From a virus: a DNA stretch of 64,000 nucleotides. The position numbers and the translations under genes were made by a program. The DNA is taken from positions 1-64,000 of the IMG/VR virus record IMGVR_UViG_3300009425_003618, one strand, 5' to 3'. Below, piece by piece: positions 45,678 through 53,739 of the stretch (position 1 is the first letter of the stretch; each line of letters starts with the position of its first letter). The notes under the pieces were generated by a model. It saw nothing but the letters and a program-made list of their open reading frames with translations, was not told where the DNA came from and searched no databases.

Positions 45678-46043
45678 ATGGAAATACTACACCCCACCTT
45701 CATAACGGTTGTCTTGATGTACATTTGGTTTGAGACGGAGGCTTTTGTTGATTATTGCGACACCTTTAATTTAGGGGGGGTGATGTTTGGCCTAGCTAAA
45801 TACAAGGAGAAAAAAGAGCGGATGCCCATGGTTGACTATCATACCTTTTTACTAATGGATGCCCCCGGCTCGTTCTTCATCAAGCTGATAACTTGCCCAG
45901 TGTGCTTAATCGTATGGATTGCTCCGTTGACTTCTTTTTTGTATAATGAAACCATGTCTTTCCCTATAATATTCATGGAGATACTGTTCTCGTGGACGGC
46001 ATTCTTCGCGTTAAAGACCCTAGTTAAAACATCGGACGGATAA
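45678..46043 (+). CDS. Small membrane protein with a CPxC motif
   Basis: From the ATG at 45678 (one base after the deaminase stop) the protein has 121 residues. Hydrophobic segments lie near residues 5-20, about 75-95 (around I-T-C-P-V-C-L-I-V-W) and 95-115. The C-x-x-C in a membrane segment could be redox-active or bind metal. Similar small CPxC membrane proteins of unknown role occur in aquatic phages, as far as I recall. An upstream TTG start at 45669 is possible but less likely. Confidence 0.65.
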   Translation: MEILHPTFITVVLMYIWFETEAFVDYCDTFNLGGVMFGLAKYKEKKERMPMVDYHTFLLMDAPGSFFIKLITCPVCLIVWIAPLTSFLYNETMSFPIIFMEILFSWTAFFALKTLVKTSDG

Positions 46044-46044
46044 A

Positions 46045-46713
46045 ATGGCCAATCACCCAGCTATAGATAGAATTCTAAGACAAATAAACGCAGAGGACAT
46101 GAAGGAGGAGCTTATGGCTCCCGAGAATTCTCTGGGAAGAATTATGGAGGAGGAGTCGGAGGCGGCTGCCGAGCGACCCGAGCCCCTAAAAGATGTCAGC
46201 GAGGTTTTTTCAGATGAAATTTTACAAGAGACAAAGGAGGGCATAGATATTATTGAGGAAGAGCGGAAGAAGAAAGAAGAAGAGGGAGCCAAAGAATCTC
46301 GGGAGATTATGGAAAAAATAGAAGCCGGGGCCGAGCTTGCTGATTTCGCCCCGCCAGAGACCAAGGAAACGTTAGGTCAAAATATATCGCCCGACGTGAA
46401 AGAGTATCTTGATTCCGAGAAAGAGGAATATGCGTTTCATTCTTGCTTTGACTTAAGGGACTTCTTCCGTGATAATAGAGACAGCTTTGATGAGTGGGCT
46501 CACCCAGCGATAGACTCGGTGCTTTCTGCCGTGGACACGATTACCTCTGGTTGCAGATGCAAGCTTAAAGAGAGAAGAAAGATGGTTGAGGACTACTACG
46601 TTACATTCATCACGCAAAACCAGCACAACTCACTGATCGGCACAATGAAAGAAGTTTTAAAAACCAAAAAAATCAAATTCTTCTCTGAAGAGAAACTATT
46701 TCTTGATATATGA
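46045..46713 (+). CDS. Acidic protein of unknown function
   Basis: The 222-residue protein is about a third Glu/Asp/Lys in its first 130 residues, with a probable coiled coil (E-E-E-R-K-K-K-E-E-E) and no hydrophobic core there. The last 90 residues look folded, with C-R-C-K-L-K-E-R-R and a Y-Y-V-T-F-I-T-Q-N-Q-H stretch. I recognise no family. It lies two bases after the membrane protein and overlaps the acyl carrier protein gene by four bases, so it may be a partner of that carrier. Confidence 0.6.
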   Translation: MANHPAIDRILRQINAEDMKEELMAPENSLGRIMEEESEAAAERPEPLKDVSEVFSDEILQETKEGIDIIEEERKKKEEEGAKESREIMEKIEAGAELADFAPPETKETLGQNISPDVKEYLDSEKEEYAFHSCFDLRDFFRDNRDSFDEWAHPAIDSVLSAVDTITSGCRCKLKERRKMVEDYYVTFITQNQHNSLIGTMKEVLKTKKIKFFSEEKLFLDI

Positions 46714-46997
46714 GACTTGAAGATGTCAAACAACGCTTGCTCGGGCTCCTAAAAGACCACTACGCTTTTGAAGATCACGAGCTTAACGATGCTTTCGGGG
46801 GCTCGGTGCTGAAGGAGCTGGACGTGGACTCCATTGCCCTGCTTGAGCTTTTTCTCGTCATCGAGGAGGGGTTCGACCTTGATCAGAGGCTGTCCGATAG
46901 GCTTGACATGAAATCATTAATGGACAGCAAGGCGGACGACCTAATCGATACCGTCTCTATGGAGATTCTTAAGATGTGGAAGGAAGGCTTAAAATAA
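46710..46997 (+). CDS. Acyl carrier protein-like protein
   Basis: The 95-residue protein is acidic and helical with the phosphopantetheine site L-D-V-D-S-I-A-L-L-E-L-F-L near residue 37. It is followed by I-E-E-G-F-D-L and a D-M-K-S-L helix, the arrangement of ACP helices II and III. The Ser of D-S-I would carry 4'-phosphopantetheine. A holo-ACP synthase gene, able to attach that group, lies at 54637. The cargo is unknown: an acyl chain for lipid or glycan modification is possible. It is translated right after the acidic protein. Confidence 0.82.
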   Translation: MRLEDVKQRLLGLLKDHYAFEDHELNDAFGGSVLKELDVDSIALLELFLVIEEGFDLDQRLSDRLDMKSLMDSKADDLIDTVSMEILKMWKEGLK

Positions 46998-47021
46998 AAG
47001 AGACTCATCGGGCTTTTTTTC

Positions 47022-47049
47022 TTCTCTTTGAGTAAGGTTGTGATATGAT
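47022..47049 (+). promoter_or_regulatory. Promoter before nrdB with the AAGGTT box
   Basis: TATGAT with a TG extended -10 is preceded by TAAGGTT in the spacer; the -35 (TTCTCT) is weak. Transcription should start near 47056, five bases before the ATG. Confidence 0.6.
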
Positions 47050-47060
47050 TCTTCCAACAA

Positions 47061-48023
47061 ATGGAAGAACCTATCCTTACAAACAACCCGAACCGTTTCG
47101 TTGTTTTCCCAATTAAACACCCAGACATCTGGGATTTTTATAAAAAAGCAGAGGCGAGCTTCTGGACAGCGGAAGAGGTTGACCTTTCGGACGACCTAGA
47201 ACAATACGACTCGCTAGAGCCCGGGGAGAAACATTTCATCAATAACGTGCTCGCTTTTTTCGCTGCTTCCGACGGGATAGTTAATGAAAATCTTGCAGAA
47301 AATTTTGTTAACGAGGTTCAGTATCCAGAAGCTAAATTTTTTTACGGCTTCCAAATCATGATGGAGAATATCCACAGCGAGATGTACTCTTTATTGATCG
47401 ACACTTACGTAAAAGACCCCGCCGAGCAGCATAAATATTTCAATGCGGTAGATGAGATTCCCTGCGTAAAGAAAAAGGCAGTGTGGGCCTTGGACTGGAT
47501 TCACTCCGCGAGTTTCGCTGAAAGGTTGATTGCGTTTGCTGCGGTAGAAGGGATTTTTTTTAGTGGCAGCTTCTGTTCTATTTTTTGGCTAAAGAAAAGG
47601 GGGCTGCTTCCTGGTTTTAGTTTCTCAAACGAGCTTATTAGTAGGGACGAGGGGCTGCATTGTGATTTCGCCTGTCACCTCCACAACCATCATGTGGTTA
47701 ACAAGGTTCCAAAAGAAAGGATTCAGGAAATTATTTCCTTAGCGTTAGATATCGAGAAAGAGTTCATCACCGACTCGTTGCCCGTTGACCTAATTGGAAT
47801 GAATTGCAACTTGATGAAACAATATCTTGAGTTCGTAGCCGACAGACTTTTGGTGGACCTGAAATGTAAAAAAATATACGGGACTCAAAACCCATTCGAC
47901 TTTATGCAAAATATTGCGTTGCAAAACAAAACAAACTTTTTTGAGAAAAGGGTGGCTGAATATGCAAAGGCAAACGTCGGAGGAAAAGCGAGTGCAGAAT
48001 TAAACTTTGATGCGGAATTTTAA
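47061..48023 (+). CDS. nrdB: Ribonucleotide reductase beta subunit, class I
   Basis: The 320-residue protein has the R2 iron ligands and radical region. W-T-A-E-E-V-D-L-S lies near residue 36. [11 protein letters not shown] near residue 103 carries the radical Tyr candidate, and S-R-D-E-G-L-H-C-D near residue 196 carries the second Glu/His set. The [15 protein letters not shown] stretch resembles eukaryotic-type R2 more than E. coli NrdB. It generates the radical used by NrdA two bases downstream. Confidence 0.95.
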   Translation: MEEPILTNNPNRFVVFPIKHPDIWDFYKKAEASFWTAEEVDLSDDLEQYDSLEPGEKHFINNVLAFFAASDGIVNENLAENFVNEVQYPEAKFFYGFQIMMENIHSEMYSLLIDTYVKDPAEQHKYFNAVDEIPCVKKKAVWALDWIHSASFAERLIAFAAVEGIFFSGSFCSIFWLKKRGLLPGFSFSNELISRDEGLHCDFACHLHNHHVVNKVPKERIQEIISLALDIEKEFITDSLPVDLIGMNCNLMKQYLEFVADRLLVDLKCKKIYGTQNPFDFMQNIALQNKTNFFEKRVAEYAKANVGGKASAELNFDAEF

Positions 48024-48025
48024 AA

Positions 48026-50380
48026 ATGGAAGTCTTAAAACGTAACGGCAGCACAGAGCCCGTAAAATTAGATAAAATAACGGCCAGGATAAAGAAGCAG
48101 ACCTATGACCTTAATCAAGACCACGTAGACTACATGGAGGTGGTTAAAAAAACCATCTCTGGCCTGTACGACGGCATAACCACCACAGAGTTAGACAGTC
48201 TTGCGGCGGAGACAGCGGCAAGCCTATCGTCTACCCACCCAGACTATTCTTTTTTAGCGTCCAGGATTGCTTTAACGAGGCTTTACAAGTCCTTGGTTAA
48301 GCCTTTCTCGAAGAATGCGAAAAGAATTTATGAGGATGGATTTATTTCTGAAGAGGTTTACGAGGTTATCAAGAATAATGCTCGAAAAATCAACTCTCTG
48401 ATCGTCGGGGATAGAGACTTTAATATAGACTATTTTGGCTTCAAGACGCTGGAGAGGAGCTACCTTTTAAAGGTCGGTGGAGAAATAGCTGAATGCCCAC
48501 AATACATGTACATGAGGGTAGCTTTGGGTATTTGGGGCGACGATTGGGACAACGTACAAAAAACATACGACATGCTTTCAGAGGGGATGTTCACACACGC
48601 AACCCCTACCTTGTTTAATTCTGGAACCCCATGCAACCAGCTTGCTTCGTGCTTCCTTATAGGGAATAAGTCGGACAGTATTGATGGATTATTTGATACG
48701 CTTAAGGACGTTGCTCATATATCAAAATGGGCTGGAGGGATCGGTTTGCATGTTCACAATGTGAGAGCTAAGGGCAGCTTCATTAAAGGCACAGGAGGGC
48801 AATCTGACGGCCTTATACCCATGATGAGAACCTATAACGAGGTTGCTCGATGGATAAATCAAGGAGGCAAACGCAAGGGGTCTTTTGCCATATACCTTGA
48901 GCCGTGGCATTCGGATATTTTTGAGTTCGTAGAGCTTAGAAAAAACCACGGGAAAGAAGAGATGAGGGCTAGGGATTTATTTTTGGCACTTTGGATTCCC
49001 GACTTGTTCATGGAAAGAGTCAAGAACGATGAGGAGTGGAGTCTATTTTGCCCCAACGAGGCCCCGAATCTTTCGGACATGTTTGACACCCCGAAAGGGA
49101 AGAAATTTACAAAGCTATACCTTAAGTACGAGGAAGAAGGGTTAGCCAAAAAGAAAGTTAAGGCGCGAGACTTGTGGACGGAGATTTTAAAAGCTCAAAT
49201 GGAGACAGGAACGCCGTACATTTTATATAAAGATGCAGCAAATAATAAATCGAACCAGAAAAACGTAGGGACAATAAAGTCTAGCAATTTATGTACCGAG
49301 ATAATTGAGTTCTCTGACCACAAAGAGCAAGCTGTTTGTAACCTAGCGAGCATTGTCCTTAATAAATTAGTGGAGGTTCCAAGCGGGCAGGTTCGGTCTC
49401 AAGACAAGTCTAAGAGAACCTTTAATTTTGAAGAGCTAGAGGGCGTAGCCTATCAAGTTGCCCTAAATTTGAACAGGGTGATTGACGTTACCTTTTACCC
49501 GACGAAAGAAGCAGAAAAATCGAACCTTCGTCATAGACCAATTGGGATCGGGGTTCAAGGTCTGGCGGATACGTTTGCCATGCTAGGTTACCCATTCGAA
49601 TCTGATGAGGCCGCGAGTTTAAATAAAGAAATTTTTGCAGCCATTTACCACGGGGCAATGCGAGCGTCTATTGACTTAGCTAAAAAACATGGCCCCTACG
49701 ATTCTTTTAAGGGGTCACCCCTTTCCGAGGGCAAGTTTCAATTTGATCTATGGAAGCAAGAACCTTCCGAAAGCTGGGACTGGGAGGCTTTGAAAAAAAA
49801 GCTACTCAAACACGGAGCAAGAAACTCACTCCTGTTAGCTCCAATGCCGACAGCATCAACGGCCCAGATACTAGGGAATAACGAATGCTTCGAGCCGTTT
49901 ACAAGCAACCTTTACAAAAGGAATACTCTTGGCGGGGAATTCGTCGTGATTAACAAGCATCTAATCCAAGATTTGATTAACTTGGAATTATGGGACGAAT
50001 CCATGAAGCTTAAGCTTTACGAAAGTGATGGCTCCGTCCAGAACATTGACGAGATACCAGAGGAGATAAAGTCCCTTTACAAAACTGTGTGGGAAATTTC
50101 CCAAAAACACATCATTGATATGTCGGCTTCACGAGGTATATACGTTTGTCAGTCACAGTCAATGAACTTGTTTATGGCAGACCCCAGCATAGGTAAATTA
50201 AATTCGGCTCATTTTTACGGGTGGGAAAAGGGCTTAAAGACTGGCATGTACTATCTAAGGACTCAGCCAAAAGCGTTCGCCTTAAAGGGGTTAGGGGTAA
50301 GTTCCGACAAGGGGGAGGAGGAAGCGGCCCTAAGCTGTTCCATAGAAACACCAGAAAATTGTGAATCTTGTAGTTCTTGA
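48026..50380 (+). CDS. nrdA: Ribonucleotide reductase alpha subunit, class I
   Basis: The 784-residue R1 begins with an ATP-cone (V-L-K-R-N-G-S-T-E-P-V) that allows allosteric shut-off. The active-site cysteines lie in N-Q-L-A-S-C-F-L and N-L-C-T-E-I. The C-terminal C-E-S-C-S-S tail carries the redox pair that thioredoxin or glutaredoxin reduces. It converts NDPs to dNDPs. Length and motifs match the eukaryotic-like branch, in agreement with nrdB. The gene pair appears to share the promoter at 47022. No intron or intein is visible. Confidence 0.95.
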   Translation: MEVLKRNGSTEPVKLDKITARIKKQTYDLNQDHVDYMEVVKKTISGLYDGITTTELDSLAAETAASLSSTHPDYSFLASRIALTRLYKSLVKPFSKNAKRIYEDGFISEEVYEVIKNNARKINSLIVGDRDFNIDYFGFKTLERSYLLKVGGEIAECPQYMYMRVALGIWGDDWDNVQKTYDMLSEGMFTHATPTLFNSGTPCNQLASCFLIGNKSDSIDGLFDTLKDVAHISKWAGGIGLHVHNVRAKGSFIKGTGGQSDGLIPMMRTYNEVARWINQGGKRKGSFAIYLEPWHSDIFEFVELRKNHGKEEMRARDLFLALWIPDLFMERVKNDEEWSLFCPNEAPNLSDMFDTPKGKKFTKLYLKYEEEGLAKKKVKARDLWTEILKAQMETGTPYILYKDAANNKSNQKNVGTIKSSNLCTEIIEFSDHKEQAVCNLASIVLNKLVEVPSGQVRSQDKSKRTFNFEELEGVAYQVALNLNRVIDVTFYPTKEAEKSNLRHRPIGIGVQGLADTFAMLGYPFESDEAASLNKEIFAAIYHGAMRASIDLAKKHGPYDSFKGSPLSEGKFQFDLWKQEPSESWDWEALKKKLLKHGARNSLLLAPMPTASTAQILGNNECFEPFTSNLYKRNTLGGEFVVINKHLIQDLINLELWDESMKLKLYESDGSVQNIDEIPEEIKSLYKTVWEISQKHIIDMSASRGIYVCQSQSMNLFMADPSIGKLNSAHFYGWEKGLKTGMYYLRTQPKAFALKGLGVSSDKGEEEAALSCSIETPENCESCSS

Positions 50381-50491
50381 GTGTAATATAGAGTACAGAA
50401 GGTAGATGAAAGAAACAGGTCTTAATACGAGACAACTTTATCTGAGTAAGAAACTGGATTTTATACTTCTTATTTTTTAATTGATGCCATT

Positions 50492-50519
50492 TTGACGCAT
50501 TTAAGTATCACTTTAAAAG
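50492..50519 (+). promoter_or_regulatory. Promoter-like site with inverted repeat before hsp20
   Basis: TTGACG, 16 nt, TAAAAG lies in the 230-bp gap after nrdA. The GACGC and GCGTC arms of an inverted repeat (50494 and 50519) flank the spacer and -10, a possible operator. The leader to the Hsp20 ATG would be about 85 nt. The rest of the gap (50381-50611) shows a TGTAAT box at 50382 and nothing else clear. Confidence 0.5.
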
Positions 50520-50611
50520 CGTCATAAAGACACTCCCCTATGCTTTTCTTTAAAAAACCCCAAGAAAACCTAGCTTTTTAAGTGGCATAGTTCTTGCGGA
50601 AGTAAGTGACT

Positions 50612-50983
50612 ATGCATATACTACCAATACTAAGCAGAATGAACGAACTAATGACCGAAGACGAGGATTCCAACAACTACCGGAGGAGCTCCAGCTATTG
50701 CAGAGACGATAGTTTAAATAGATTTGTAGAGGATAAAAACTTTTTCAAATTAAAATTAAATATCGCAGGAGCAGACAAAGAAAGTATAGACATCTCCCAC
50801 GACGACAATACGTTGGTAGTTTTAGCCAGATGTGATGACGGAGTTGACTATCATTACAGATGCCACCTCTCAAATGAGAGGGCTGAAGTTAAAAAAACGG
50901 AAGCAAAATACGAGAACGGAATCCTTAATCTGATTATCCCGAAGCATGAAAAGGCCAAGCCGCTGTCCATTAAGGTTGACTGA
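50612..50983 (+). CDS. Small heat-shock protein (Hsp20/alpha-crystallin)
   Basis: From the ATG at 50612, which has GGAAG nine bases upstream, the protein has 123 residues. After a charged N-terminal tail it has an alpha-crystallin domain: F-K-L-K-L-N-I-A-G-A-D-K-E-S-I near residue 43, V-V-L-A-R and E-N-G-I-L-N-L-I-I-P-K near the end. The C-terminal I-x-I/V anchor reads S-I-K-V-D. Such chaperones hold unfolding proteins and occur in several T4-like cyanophages. It may support assembly of the giant virion proteins. Confidence 0.87.
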   Translation: MHILPILSRMNELMTEDEDSNNYRRSSSYCRDDSLNRFVEDKNFFKLKLNIAGADKESIDISHDDNTLVVLARCDDGVDYHYRCHLSNERAEVKKTEAKYENGILNLIIPKHEKAKPLSIKVD

Positions 50984-51003
50984 AGATAAGGTTAAGCTAT
51001 GAT
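50976..51003 (+). promoter_or_regulatory. Promoter of the first tRNAs, with AAGGTT box
   Basis: TTGACT, 16 nt with TAAGGTT, TATGAT. Transcription should start near 51010, five bases before tRNA-Gly. The -35 box overlaps the end of the hsp20 coding sequence. Confidence 0.85.
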
Positions 51004-51014
51004 TGCGGTCCGTT

Positions 51015-51088
51015 GCGGGTGTCGTATAATGGTATTACTCCAGCCTTCCAAGCTGATAACGCGAGTTCGATTCTCGCCACCCGCTCCA
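51015..51088 (+). tRNA. tRNA-Gly (TCC)
   Basis: The acceptor arms GCGGGTG and CACCCGC pair fully. The anticodon loop is CTTCCAA in an intact stem, the T-arm TTCGATT loop is present, and CCA is encoded at the 3' end. Confidence 0.95.
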
Positions 51089-51091
51089 GTC

Positions 51092-51168
51092 GCTCTTGTA
51101 GCTCAATTGGATAGAGCATCGGTTTTCTAAACCGAGGGTTCTGGGTTCGAGTCCCAGCGGGAGTACCA
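51092..51168 (+). tRNA. tRNA-Arg (TCT)
   Basis: The acceptor GCTCTTG pairs with CGGGAGT using several G-U pairs. The loop TTTCTAA gives anticodon TCT, for AGA/AGG codons. CCA is encoded. Confidence 0.93.
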
Positions 51169-51181
51169 CCTTGGGAAAGAT

Positions 51182-51424
51182 ATGAGTGAAAGAACTAAAA
51201 AATACTTTGAGACGGGAAAGGGGAAGAAAGCTTTGAATAAAGCGAGGAAGGCATACGACCAAAGAGACCCCGAGAAAAGAAGGAAACAAAAGAGGGACTA
51301 CATGCGTCGGAAAAGGGCAGAAGACCCTGATGCTTGGAAATATAAAAATTTACAACCATCCGTTGTGAAACAAGAGAAAAAAACAGACCAAAATGAAAAA
51401 CAAAAATACAAGCGAAAGCTGTGA
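51182..51424 (+). CDS. Small very basic protein
   Basis: The 80-residue protein has more than a third Lys/Arg, with a helical R-K-A-Y-D-Q-R-D-P-E-K-R-R-K-Q-K-R stretch. It has no hydrophobic core. It is likely a nucleic-acid-binding protein, but no family was recognised. It starts 13 bases after tRNA-Arg, with a GGGAAAGA site upstream, and overlaps the next gene by 32 bases. Confidence 0.6.
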   Translation: MSERTKKYFETGKGKKALNKARKAYDQRDPEKRRKQKRDYMRRKRAEDPDAWKYKNLQPSVVKQEKKTDQNEKQKYKRKL

Positions 51425-51716
51425 TACCCAAACGGAGACTTGCAGCACGACAAAAGAAAATAGATTAACAACGGTTAAGACTGTTTATGCTAGGGCTGCT
51501 GTAGTTCTGCTGGCTCTCAACTTCGGCCTTACTGGTTACGTGGTTTACAATATGAACCAAAACACACAGGCTCAAATTGATGGTCTTACAGAGGGTGCGT
51601 CCATGAGGGGGGCGACGACTCCGGGAACGACCACGACGGATCAAACCCCCCAAACCGCTGGCACTCAAACAGAGCAGGGAACAACACCTTCTCCTGTCAC
51701 CACGAGAGACCAATAG
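51393..51716 (+). CDS. Single-pass membrane protein with Thr-rich tail
   Basis: The 107-residue protein has a polar N-terminus with two cysteines, one membrane helix at about residues 35-53 (A-A-V-V-L-L-A-L-N-F-G-L-T-G-Y), and a Thr/Gln/Pro-rich C-terminal tail of about 45 residues. That layout could place the tail in the periplasm. No family was recognised. Its TAG stop ends one base before tRNA-Val, so the messenger and tRNA are probably on one transcript. Confidence 0.6.
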   Translation: MKNKNTSESCDTQTETCSTTKENRLTTVKTVYARAAVVLLALNFGLTGYVVYNMNQNTQAQIDGLTEGASMRGATTPGTTTTDQTPQTAGTQTEQGTTPSPVTTRDQ

Positions 51717-51717
51717 A

Positions 51718-51792
51718 GCGAGCATAGCTCAGTGGAAGAGCAACTGGTTTACACCCAGTAGGTCGTAGGTTCGAATCCTTCTGCTCGTACCA
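51718..51792 (+). tRNA. tRNA-Val (TAC)
   Basis: The acceptor GCGAGCA pairs with TGCTCGT. The anticodon loop is TTTACAC with an ACTGG/CCAGT stem, the T-loop is TTCGAAT, and CCA is encoded. Confidence 0.95.
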
Positions 51793-51816
51793 CCTCTATT
51801 TTGGTGTAATAACAAC

Positions 51817-51838
51817 ACGCCCTTTGGTGGGCGTTTTT
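51817..51838 (+). terminator. Rho-independent terminator after tRNA-Val
   Basis: ACGCCC, a six-base loop and GGGCGT are followed by TTTTT. It ends just before the ATG at 51842, so that gene is probably read from readthrough or an internal start. Confidence 0.8.
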
Positions 51839-51841
51839 ATT

Positions 51842-52108
51842 ATGAAAACCAAAAAAACAAGGAAAAAAGGTAAAAAGAGCTCAAAACTTTCTTTTTTAAG
51901 GAAGTCTTGGGACAAACTAAAACATGGTGGAGAGTCTCTTTTGGGCTGGCTAGAGTGGCATACACGTCTAGTGGGAGCATTAGGACTTATTGTTGCTGGT
52001 TGGGTGCTATTATGCCCAGCGGTTTCTCTTGAAGCTACTCTGGCTTGGGGGGCAATTGTTGTTGGTGGGTATCACCTACTAATGGAGCTGAAAGACAGGC
52101 TCCTATAA
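51842..52108 (+). CDS. Small membrane protein with basic N-terminus
   Basis: The 88-residue protein has a very basic cytosolic start (K-T-K-K-T-R-K-K-G-K-K) and two hydrophobic segments at about residues 42-60 and 65-80. It may be holin-like in layout, but no family was recognised. The ATG lies three bases beyond the U-run of the preceding terminator, and no ribosome-binding site is evident. A GTG 18 bases upstream would lie inside the terminator and is disfavoured. Confidence 0.55.
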   Translation: MKTKKTRKKGKKSSKLSFLRKSWDKLKHGGESLLGWLEWHTRLVGALGLIVAGWVLLCPAVSLEATLAWGAIVVGGYHLLMELKDRLL

Positions 52109-52134
52109 GCCGCAAGACACCAATTATTAAACTT

Positions 52135-52160
52135 AAGCCCTACTTCGGTGGGGCTTTTTT
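52135..52160 (+). terminator. Rho-independent terminator with TTCG loop
   Basis: AAGCCC-T-AC and GT-G-GGGCTT close a TTCG tetraloop, followed by nine T. It ends one transcription unit immediately before the next promoter. Confidence 0.9.
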
Positions 52161-52161
52161 T

Positions 52162-52189
52162 TTGACTCAGAATAAGGTTATGGTAAAAT
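52162..52189 (+). promoter_or_regulatory. Promoter of the Thr-Ala-Leu tRNA cluster, with AAGGTT box
   Basis: TTGACT, 16 nt containing TAAGGTT, and TAAAAT with a TG extended -10. Transcription should begin near 52196, two bases before tRNA-Thr. Confidence 0.87.
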
Positions 52190-52197
52190 ATCTTGAG

Positions 52198-52273
52198 GCT
52201 TGAGTAGCTTTAATGGTAGAGCACGGGTCTTGTAAACCTGAGGTTATCGGTTCGAGTCCGGTCTCAAGCTCCA
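52198..52273 (+). tRNA. tRNA-Thr (TGT)
   Basis: The acceptor GCTTGAG pairs with CTCAAGC. The loop CTTGTAA gives anticodon TGT. The T-loop is TTCGAGT and CCA is encoded. Confidence 0.95.
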
Positions 52274-52274
52274 C

Positions 52275-52350
<76 letters not shown>

Positions 52351-52356
52351 AATTTT

Positions 52357-52443
52357 GGCGAAGTGGTGGAATTGGTATACACAACAGACTTAAAATCTGT
52401 CGGCGGTATCGCTATGCGGGTTCGAGCCCCGCCTTCGCTACCA
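52357..52443 (+). tRNA. tRNA-Leu (TAA)
   Basis: This class II tRNA has a long variable arm. The acceptor GGCGAAG pairs with CTTCGCT, the loop CTTAAAA gives anticodon TAA, and CCA is encoded. Confidence 0.95.
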
Positions 52444-52453
52444 GAAAATTATT

Positions 52454-52909
52454 ATGACAAAACAACGAAATAGAGAAGATACCGAAGATCGAACGACTCT
52501 TTACAGGGATGCTCGGTGGAAGCAGGGATGGCCAGCACGATGTTGCCAAGACGTGGATCAGGTCGAGTATTCTATAGTAGATGGCAAGGTAGTTCACGTT
52601 GCTGTCCTCGAATTAACCAGAAGAGACCCGCACCCCAAGTTTAAAACACCGCCGCAAAGTTATTTTGATTCTATTTTGGATAGATTTAATTCTGATTTTC
52701 AAGGGAGGTTTGCCGCGCAAACAGCCGAGAAGCTGGGTGTGGAAGCGTACATAATCCTTTTCGATGATGACGTGGAGAGATTATGGGTATACAATCTCTC
52801 CAGAGAGAAAGGATTTCTGGAGTTCTCAAAAGAAGAATACTTTCAATGGCTAAGGGGTAAACATGATAGGAAAATAAATGAAGTTTTACGAAGTGCAAGA
52901 GTAGACTAG
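52454..52909 (+). CDS. Unknown 151-residue protein
   Basis: The protein looks alpha/beta. Its strands V-D-Q-V-E-Y-S-I and V-A-V-L-E-L-T-R faintly recall a restriction-endonuclease-like core, but the expected Lys after the second Glu is missing, so nuclease activity is unlikely. The N-terminus is polar with a Trp/Arg-rich patch. It begins 10 bases after tRNA-Leu and may share that transcript. No family was recognised. Confidence 0.55.
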   Translation: MTKQRNREDTEDRTTLYRDARWKQGWPARCCQDVDQVEYSIVDGKVVHVAVLELTRRDPHPKFKTPPQSYFDSILDRFNSDFQGRFAAQTAEKLGVEAYIILFDDDVERLWVYNLSREKGFLEFSKEEYFQWLRGKHDRKINEVLRSARVD

Positions 52910-52921
52910 GAGAATAAAATT

Positions 52922-53083
52922 ATGGGACACAAAATACTAGACGTTAAAGCGGACATTCACGAAGATGTTGAAGCGTATTTTAATAAGAGGGAGCAGGAGC
53001 ATCGTTGTTGGAGTACGTTAGCAGAAATCAGAGAAGATGTACTCGACATTGTAGACAAACATTTTGAAAAGATAGAAAGATAA
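52922..53083 (+). CDS. Small acidic protein, 53 residues
   Basis: This frame starts M-G-H-K-I-L-D-V-K-A-D-I and has a good AGGAG site eight bases upstream of its ATG. It is helical, acidic and His/Glu-rich, with no recognised family. It lies 12 bases downstream of the 151-residue gene and is probably translated from the same message. Confidence 0.55.
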   Translation: MGHKILDVKADIHEDVEAYFNKREQEHRCWSTLAEIREDVLDIVDKHFEKIER

Positions 53084-53110
53084 ATTACGCTACGGGGTGT
53101 AATCTAGTGT

Positions 53111-53737
53111 GTGAGACTAGGGAACATTCTTTTCATTCATATTCCTAGAACTGGGGGAACTCATTTTGAGAAACTCTTAGGCTTCAAGGGGCACGACTCC
53201 CCGCCTCGTTGCGGCAACGCAGATTACCCCACAAACCATAAGGAAATCATGGGGTGGGACAAGCATCTAGGCATTATGTTGCAACATGCGACGTATCCAG
53301 AGATGGTCAAACACGGCCTTTACAAACCTGAAGAAGAACTAGTTACAGTCTCCATAATTAGAGACCCATACCAAAGAGCGGTTTCTTTATTCAAATATTA
53401 CGGGGGGGACAAAAAGTGGAAATCTTTTAATAATTTTTTGAAGATTTTATCCTCCAGCCTTCATACTCGGTACTTTTACTATCCACAGTGCGAATATTTA
53501 ATTCAGGAAGAGGAGGTAGTCATTAAAAATCTAATTAGATTCGAGAACTACCAAGAGGACATGGAGAGATTCAGTGATGAAAACAATCTTGATCTACAAG
53601 TCACTTTCGATTCGGCGATGCAAAAAGAAAAAACAGAAAAGAATTTAAAAAAATATTACATCAACCCAGAACATACGAAAACAGTGGAGAGGGTTTATGC
53701 TAGGGATTTCGAGCTGCTTGGCTACCCTCACCTGTAA
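53111..53737 (+). CDS. Sulfotransferase (PAPS-dependent, family 2-like)
   Basis: The 208-residue protein has a 5'-phosphosulfate-binding loop I-L-F-I-H-I-P-R-T-G-G-T-H-F-E near residue 6 and a 3'-phosphate-binding segment S-I-I-R-D-P-Y-Q-R-A-V-S-L near residue 81. These are the two signatures of the Sulfotransfer_2 family. It should transfer sulfate from PAPS, probably to a sugar hydroxyl. GTG is the most likely start. It converges with a second sulfotransferase gene two bases away on the other strand. Confidence 0.85.
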   Translation: MRLGNILFIHIPRTGGTHFEKLLGFKGHDSPPRCGNADYPTNHKEIMGWDKHLGIMLQHATYPEMVKHGLYKPEEELVTVSIIRDPYQRAVSLFKYYGGDKKWKSFNNFLKILSSSLHTRYFYYPQCEYLIQEEEVVIKNLIRFENYQEDMERFSDENNLDLQVTFDSAMQKEKTEKNLKKYYINPEHTKTVERVYARDFELLGYPHL

Positions 53738-53739
53738 GC

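Noticed and set aside
46998-47040. Terminator between the ACP gene and nrdB
   Set aside because: The T-run is present but no good stem precedes it.
50583-50597. Sigma-54-like site TGGCAT-N5-TTGC before hsp20
   Set aside because: The GG-N10-GC spacing is right, but the predicted start would lie only three bases before the ATG, inside its ribosome-binding site, and no sigma-54 activator is seen. Chance match is likely.
52454-52909. PD-(D/E)XK nuclease
   Set aside because: Only a vague Glu-containing strand; the catalytic Lys is absent.
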